A DNA stretch of 64,000 nucleotides, taken from the NCBI GenBank assembly GCA_900491605.1, contig UESW01003900.1:2069962-2133961 (forward strand). Direction: 5' to 3'. This document shows, piece by piece, positions 57,773-64,000 of this stretch. Under the pieces are notes generated by a model that was given only the letters and a program-made list of their open reading frames with translations, was not told the origin of the DNA and did not search any database. Position 1 is the first letter of the stretch; each line of letters starts with the position of its first letter. Origin of the DNA: Calamus simplicifolius (taxonomy: Eukaryota; Streptophyta; Magnoliopsida; Arecales; Arecaceae). Both the position numbers and the translations under genes were made by a program.

Positions 57773-58860
57773 CTAAAAACTAGAATCCGTATAACCCTGA
57801 ACTATGAGTTCGGGTCCTCCATAAACTAAGAACATATCCTTAGTTCTTCGTAAGTACTTAAGGATATTCTTGATGGCCATCCAATATTTCTCATCAGGGT
57901 TTGCCTGGTATCTACTAGTGATACTCAAAGCATAAGAAACATCAGGTCTCGTACATAGCATCACATATATGATGGATCTGATTGCTGAGGCGTATGGAAT
58001 CCTATTCATGTGCTCTCTCTCCTCTTAAGTCTTAGAACTCATGTCCTTGGAGAGATGCATCCCATGCGATACCGGCAAGAATCCCTTCTTGGATTCCTCC
58101 ATGCTAAATCGTTTTAGCACTTTATCTATACACGTTGATTGGGACAATCCAAACAACCTTCTAAATTTATCTCTATAGATCTTAATACCTAGTATGTAGG
58201 CTTTTTCTCCCAAATCTTTCATAGAAAACTTGCTGAACAACCAATCCTTCACTTCTTGCAGCAAGGATACATTGTTTTCTATCAATAATATGTCATCTAC
58301 ATATAATATCAGAAAAACAATAACACTCCCACTAGCCTTCTTGTACACACATAGTTCATTCTCATTTTTGATAAAATCAAACTCTTTGATTGTTTCATCG
58401 AAACGAATGTTCCAGTTCTAGAGGCTTGCTTAAGTCCATAAATGGACCTTTGCAGCTTGCATACCTTTTGAGAATCAATGGACTCAAAACCCTCAGGTTG
58501 TGTCATATACACATCCTCCACTAAATCACCATTTAGGAAGGCGTCTTAACATCCATTTGCCATATCTCATAATCGTAATAGGCTGCAATCGCAAGCAAAA
58601 TCCTTATGGACTTAAGCATGGCTATAAGAGAAAAGGTTTCATCAAAGTCAACACATTACCTTTGCTTGTAACCTTTTGCAACTAGCTTTGCCTTATAGGT
58701 AATCATATTACCATCCATGTCAGTCTTCTTCTTGAAGACCTATTTTCACCTAATAGGTTTTATCCCTTCAGGTGGATCAACCAAAGTCCATATTTGATTG
58801 TCGTACATGGAGTCCATTTCAGACTTCATGGCTTCAAGCCATCTGTTAGAGTCAATGTCA
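57773..58860 (-). pseudogene. copia reverse transcriptase remnant
   Basis: Pieces in order: LEAMKSEMDSMYDNQIWTLV; KAKLVAKGYKQR; DYEIWQMDVKT; MEDVYMTQPEGFE; KLQRSIYGLKQASR; the catalytic LYVDDILLI (about 58285-58310); YASAIRSIIYVMLCTRPDVS. Stops and frame changes separate them. Confidence 0.87.
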
Positions 58861-59035
58861 CATATTGCTTCCTTGTAGTTAGTAGGCTCATCATCTTCTA
58901 TAAGAAATCCATATCTTTCAGGAATATGATGTGTTCTACTAGACCTGCATAGCTTATGTGTACTTGGAGCTACCTATTGCTCCATCATTTTGATAGAGGC
59001 TCACATAAATATTGCCTGAATATGAGTTGAGTCTC

Positions 59036-60115
59036 CTACTCAACTCCCACTGCATTTGGCATTTGCTCCATGTCATCTAATCGGTCTGTGTCAATTTGTG
59101 GTTCCTGAGTTTCACTAATCTCAATATTTCTTCCACTGCCCTTTCTTAGAAAAATCTCATTCTCTAGGAATATGGCATGCCTTAAGACAAAAACCTTTTG
59201 CTCAAGTGGGTGATAGAAGTAGTATCCTTTTATTTCTTTAGGATACCCCATAAAATTACACTTGTTGGATCTAGCTCCAAGCTTGTTCGACTCATTACGC
59301 TTTACATAAGCATAGCAACCCCAAATCCTTAGATGACTAAGGATTGGTTTCTTTCCACACCATATCTCATAGGGAGTGGAACTGACCGATTTAGACGAAA
59401 CTCGGTTTAGGGTGTATTCGACTATGTGTAGCGCATAACCCTAAAATATTTTTGAAAAATTTGTAAGGCTCATCATTGATCGCACCATATCTAATAATGT
59501 GTGATTCCTCCTTTCTGATACACCATTATGCTGTGACATACCAGAAGGAGTCCAGTAAGAGAGAATCCCATTCTTCTTTAAATATTCTAAGAACTCATGG
59601 CTTAAGTATTCCCCACCTCGATCTGATCGAAGTATCTTAATACTTTTGCCATTTTATTTTTCTACCTTGGATCTGAATTCTTTGAATTTTTCAAAGGTTT
59701 TAGATTTGTGATTCATCAGATATACATAACCATACCTGCTATGGTCATCTATAAATGTGATGAAGTAAGAAAAACCTCCTATTGCCTGAATATTGATAGG
59801 ACCATATACATCCGAAGGTACTAGTCCTAAACATTCAGTTGCTTGCTCACCCTTTTTAGTAAAGGATGACTTAGTTATTTTGCCACATAAGCATGACTCA
59901 CATTCCTCAAATGATTCCCAATCGAATGAGTCCAAGTAGCTATCCTTATGTAACTTGGTTAAACATATTTCATTTACATGGCCTAAACGATAATGCCATA
60001 GGAACAAGTTCTTAAAATTATTTGATTTTAATTTCTTAGTTTCTACATTGAGAACATGGCATTGTAAATACAAAACATAAATCCTGTTGAACATTTTAGC
60101 AGCACCAAAGAACAT
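59036..60115 (-). pseudogene. copia GAG-pre-integrase and integrase remnant
   Basis: The first frame (60115-59654) reads LFLWHYRLGHVNEICLTKL and CESCLCGK (HHCC finger), then LVPSDVYGPINIQAIGGFSY with the first catalytic Asp and FIDDHSRYGYVYLM. After a stop, KSIKILRSDRGGEYLSHEFL gives the second Asp. SERRN-like sequence near 59530 gives the Glu region. The end reads FMGYPKEIKGYYFYHP. Confidence 0.87.
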
Positions 60116-60241
60116 TTCATTTTTTTTAAATTAAAATTCTTTTATTTCTAATTTCAAATGTATATCCATCATTTACAAGACATGAAATAAAAATAATATT
60201 CTTTGTTATGTTTGGAACATAGTAACAATTACTAAGCTCCA

Positions 60242-60442
60242 TTACAAGGGCAAAAACAAAAAACAAGATCCTACAGCTAAAGCAGCAACCTTTGCTCCAT
60301 TTTCCATGTGCAGGATCATTTCATCTTTCTCCAGCTTTCTACTACTTCTTATCATCTGCATATTAATACAAATATGAGATCCACAACCGGTAACCAATAC
60401 CCAAGTGGAATAAGAAGTAACAGAAGAAAATATCTCAATCAT
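60242..60442 (-). pseudogene. copia protease remnant, catalytic Asp lost
   Basis: Reads STWVLVTGCGSHICINMQ where the family has WVLDTGCGSHIC. The catalytic Asp codon at 60392-60394 (minus strand) is GTT (Val). The frame also ends early. The enzyme could not have been active. Confidence 0.8.
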
Positions 60443-60486
60443 AAATATACCTAATGTAGAAGCATCTATATATTTCTTTTCTTTCA

Positions 60487-61277
60487 GGTTAGCTAGATAA
60501 GCCTTGCAGTTTCGCTTCCAGTGCCCTTCCTTACCACAGAAGTGATACTTTCCCTTGGCTACTTTATTTTTCTTAATGCCCTTCCTTGGTTTAGTTGCCT
60601 TGGCCTTTTAGACCTTATTCTTCTTTGGCTGATTCTTATGAGCGCCAGAGGACTCCACGACCATAACCTGCCCCTTTTCTTTCTTAATGTTGGGCTCGGC
60701 ATTCGTCAGCATATTCGCGAGCTTAGGTAAAAATGCCTCTAGCTTGTTCATGTTGAAATTAAGAACAAACTACGAATAGTTGGGAGGTAGTGACTGTAGA
60801 ACCAAGTCAATACTTAAGTTTATGATCCATTACAAAATCCAATCGTGCCAACTTCTTAATCAGATTGATCATTTTCAGCACGTGGGCACCCACTGATGAA
60901 TCCTTAGTCATTTTGCACTGAAACAACTCTGTAGAGGTTTGAAACCTCTCATATCGAGACTGTGCACTAAACAACTCTTGCAAGTGCATTAAAATCTCCT
61001 GAGCATTCATATGCTCATGCTGTTTCTGAAGATCAGGTGACATCGTGGCCAATATCAAACATGTGGCTATTTCTTCACCATCTTTATACCGTTTGTATGC
61101 CACATGAATCTCAGTCGGAGCATTCGCTGGTGGGACCTTTGATGTAACCTCATCTAGGACAAAAAGAATTTTTTCAGATCGAAGAACGATCCTTACATTC
61201 CTTAGCCAATCAGGGAAGTTGAGTCCAGTCAATTTGTTGGATTCTAAAATATTCCTAAGGTTGATGTTTACACTCAT
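60487..61277 (-). pseudogene. copia Gag
   Basis: The ATG at 61277 starts MSVNINLRNILESNKLTGLN, the copia Gag N-terminus, with FPDWLRNVRIVL and the YERFQTSTELFQCKM segment, open to 60807. Beyond a frame change the sequence continues to LEAFLPKLANML and a knuckle-like YHFCGKEGHWKRNC (about 60505-60547), whose first Cys is Tyr. Confidence 0.82.
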
Positions 61278-61599
61278 GGTTTCTTTGATAACCTACATAA
61301 AATTAGAATGAGTCAATTGCTATGAATACTAATCACCAACTTAATATAGTAATTCAAGATTTTTAATTAAGTTGGTTTTTCCTACTATTTTATCAAGGTT
61401 AATAGCTCTCTCTATTAATCTCGAGAAATTGACATTCAATTTCCTTAGTGGGCTAGGATCCTCATTTGAATTATCTTGACCTTGGCTTTGGCACAACAAA
61501 TCTCGATAAGCCAAATTTGGTAGATTATCATCAATCACATCTAATGTGACTCCTAGATCATTTAGGAGACATTGCCTTGTCAATCACATCCATATGTGA

Positions 61600-62980
61600 T
61601 CACCCTAAAGTTTGCCTCTAGATTAGACTGACCCTGACTTTGGCCAATTATGCCAGCTAATCTAGTTAAGTCAACCCATTGTTCATAATCAACTCCTCAT
61701 AAGTACACTCGACCTTGGCTTTGGCACGACAAATCTCATGACTTAATGATTTTGTATATATGAACAATGGAAGGCTAATGACTTAATATTCGTGAAGGGA
61801 TTTAGCACATATAAGTTCCATCTACATCTACAACATTTGTACTATGCTAGGTTACATATCCTATATGTAGATTTTAGATTAATCTTTATTAACCTAAAAA
61901 ATATCATAAGTTCAAATCTTATGATTTGGGATTCCTAATCAAATTAGGATCCCTGACCACTATCTGATATAGAAACCCTAATTATGTAACCAGATCTATT
62001 GCTTCTATCCTGATTAACCTTATTGATCTAATCAATTAAGAGTTTTCCATAACAATGGCCAGAGTAGCTGATCAATGGGGTCCTATTTAGCACACCCTTC
62101 GATCCTATTGAATGGGTTTTCCCAAGCAGCAAATGGATCAATTAAAAACCATGATCACACTTATCTTAGACACTAATGTATGTAAGCCTAATTGATCAGA
62201 CCAATATTGGGATCTTAGGATCAAGCAATGATGTGGTTAAGTCAAAGTTTCCTAAATCTTTATCATCTATTACATTTTATGATAGCTATAGAAATGATCT
62301 TGTTAGGGTATTATGATAAGAATTCTTAATTCAAATTTTAAAAATTTAAATTATAAATTTTAAATTTTTTTATCATTTAATTGCATGTTATGACATGTCG
62401 GTTTCACATCCAATGTAAATCCTAATGTCTCTAACAAACCCTAATCATATTCTTGTCATGATAATATTTTAGATTCAAAATATAAAATTTTAAATTCCAT
62501 ATGATTACATTTAATCACAATCTTATTATGATCTAAATATTCAAATAATTTTTCAATGTTTATTAGCATATAAATATCAGATCTTAATCATATCAATAAT
62601 TATATTAAAATTAAATCCTAAACATGATTTCTAGGATTTCAGCACATAGTATCTATCATGCATAAATAATAATTACCATTTTAACATGACACAAATATGA
62701 TTAAATCTAAATTAATTATTATTTATTATCATATAATAAATCTTTATCTTTGATATCACATATCAAAGTACTTTATTTTAACATGATAATGAACATGCAT
62801 AAATTAAATAATATTATTTATCATCAAATAATAAATATTTTATTTTATTTTAGATTTATTATCAACATATGAAAACTATTCACGATTTTAATCTTCATAA
62901 TATGCATAATAAAAACTCATATTATCAATCATATTGACTCAAGTATCCTATCAGTTAAATGAATCTGTAGCCTAAGATGG
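61600..62980 (-). other. AT-rich 5' untranslated region of the copia element
   Basis: About 1.4 kb between the primer site and Gag without a coding frame. Two copies of gaccttggctttggcac with a caaatctc tail (about 61480 and 61708) and a related gaccctgactttggc (about 61630) show partial tandem duplication. Confidence 0.5.
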
Positions 62981-62992
62981 CTCTAATACCAC
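62981..62992 (-). other. copia primer-binding site
   Basis: The minus strand reads TGGTATTAGAGCC next to the 5' LTR. This is one change from the initiator tRNA-Met complement TGGTATCAGAGC. Confidence 0.75.
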
Positions 62993-63135
62993 TGATGGGA
63001 ATTATGTATTCAAGACATGAATCAAATTCATAAAAACGTAGCAGAAGATATAATACAAAATTCTCAAATGCCCAGGATCTTTAGGAACAGATTTATTAAA
63101 ATTAGAAATAAAGTCTAAAACATTAGATTTATTCA
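62993..63135 (-). repeat. partial 5' LTR of the copia element
   Basis: Matches the first 143 bp of the 3' LTR, then stops at gatttattca. Unrelated DNA follows. The rest may lie beyond the window or be deleted. Confidence 0.8.
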
Positions 63136-64000
63136 GGTAAATTTCAAAGTGCGGCAAATAGTAAAAAGTGAATAGTAACTATGAACAGTAAAAATCAACA
63201 GTAACACGAATAGTAAACATGAACAGTAATATGAATAGTTATCATGAATAGTAATATTTTTGGAAAGACTGAACCTGGAAATTTATTTATAGCAAAGCTT
63301 ATACTAAGCTTACAAGGTACATTGCATGGAAAACTTACATAAAACCGAATAGAAACTCACAATCACATAAAACTGAAATCTTAATATTTTTCACATAAAA
63401 GCTGGTTGTAGATTTTTACATGAAACTGGCTTCTGGGGATTTGCTACAGTCTTCCTCGGATCTGTCTGAGGTCGAAATACTGGTTTTCATGTTCTTCTAT
63501 GGCCATGATAGTCCAGGTGGCGCTGTCTATGATCCTTTGGAGGAGTGGTAGTAGGTCTGGATTTGTTTTGAGTAGGGAGTCTATAAGCTTTAGGGTTTTC
63601 TGGCAATCTTCAAGGAGTTTTTTCATGGAAGGGTTCATGGTAGAGATTTCTTTCTTTTGGTTACAGGCTGCCAGGGAATAGTCTGAGGTCAAACTGTTTG
63701 TAGAATTCTTCTGCTTGGCTTATGATGATCTGGGTAGTAAGATGGTCTATCTGTGGACTATCTGTTCGGAGTGGTACTGGAGGGTTTTTATGACAAGGCT
63801 GATAAACTCTTGGTAGATAAGCTCAAGTTCAGGGTCTGAGGCTTTCTGAGAGTTGACGAAGGTTATCATGTCTAGGAGTTCATGGGTAAGGTTGGTGAAG
63901 GTAAGAAGGTCCTCGGAGGTGAAGGGAGACATGCGGTTATGAAGGTAGTAAGGCTGATGATGGGTATGGTTTGAATGGAGTGTAGGATATTGAGTGGTGC
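63136..64000 (-). other. unidentified segment with TATA box and two short ORFs
   Basis: The left part (63160-63255) is rich in gaacagtaa/gaatagtaa units. A minus-strand TATAAATA lies at 63283-63290. Two minus-strand ORFs follow to the right: 63692-63444 (82 codons from an upstream non-ATG codon; a possible ATG within gives MNPSMKKLLEDCQ) and 63932-63747 (MSPFTSEDLLTFTNLTHELL). Both look helical and I do not recognise them. The segment interrupts the copia LTR, so it is probably part of another inserted element whose identity I cannot state. Confidence 0.4.

Larger units (their letters stand above)
55347..63135 (-). mobile_element. decayed Ty1/copia retrotransposon
   Basis: The left 3' LTR (55347-57302) and a partial 5' LTR (62993-63135) share their first ~143 bp at about 92 percent by eye. 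The minus strand carries gag-PR-IN-RT-RNaseH in copia order (integrase before RT). The primer site TGGTATTAGAGCC (minus) lies inside the 5' LTR and the polypurine tract aagtgggagat inside the 3' LTR. The 5' LTR is interrupted at 63136, so the far end and the target duplication are not in this window. Confidence 0.9.

Overview
This is a stretch of plant nuclear DNA made mostly of transposable elements, with one convincing host gene. The gene is an intronless-CDS UBP1-associated protein 2 (UBA2-type RNA-binding protein) on the minus strand at 51269-52837. The TE families (Tat-type and chromodomain Ty3/gypsy, Ty1/copia, a plant LINE, a Harbinger-type MITE), plant TATA boxes and plant splice sites all fit an angiosperm. 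A monocot, possibly a palm, is my guess from overall flavour only.

Layout. (1) 101-5749: a 5'-truncated LINE with a 17-bp target duplication, split by an internally deleted Tat-like Ty3/gypsy element (272-5615) with its own 5-bp duplication. The inner element keeps gag and the tail of integrase and carries several minisatellites. (2) 5750-8594: blocks of degenerate short-period repeats, then a decayed copia RNase H relic. (3) 8595-16523: a full-length but decayed minus-strand chromovirus with two LTRs, an initiator-tRNA-Met primer site, TSD tggca, and gag to chromodomain all recognisable. (4) 16529-20239: AT-rich DNA with one exon-like segment. (5) 20245-33394: a large, young-looking minus-strand Tat-lineage element. 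It has GC-rich 89-bp minisatellites in both LTRs, gag-PR-RT-RNaseH-extra RNase H-IN, a homogeneous 98-bp array after pol, and an additional gene on the opposite strand with splice-like signals. (6) 33395-45172: AT-rich DNA with no gene seen, holding an LTR relic and a 450-bp MITE. (7) 45173-51015: a palindromic head-to-head chromovirus pair whose flanking microsatellite is also inverted. (8) 51269-52914: the UBA2-type gene with its TATA box. (9) 53290-55346: the 3' end of a Tekay/Del-type chromovirus whose LTR carries a 5S-rRNA-derived segment. (10) 55347-63135: a decayed minus-strand copia element inserted in that LTR. (11) 63136-64000: an unidentified segment with two short ORFs and a TATA box that interrupts the copia 5' LTR.

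No operons, CRISPR arrays or bacterial features are present. The TE genes are mostly broken by single-base frameshifts and stops, so they are given as pseudogenes with the domains that can still be read. Only the UBA2-type gene looks like an intact host protein. Its stop codon is directly followed by a strong splice donor, so the gene-poor DNA to its left may be part of a 3'-UTR intron.
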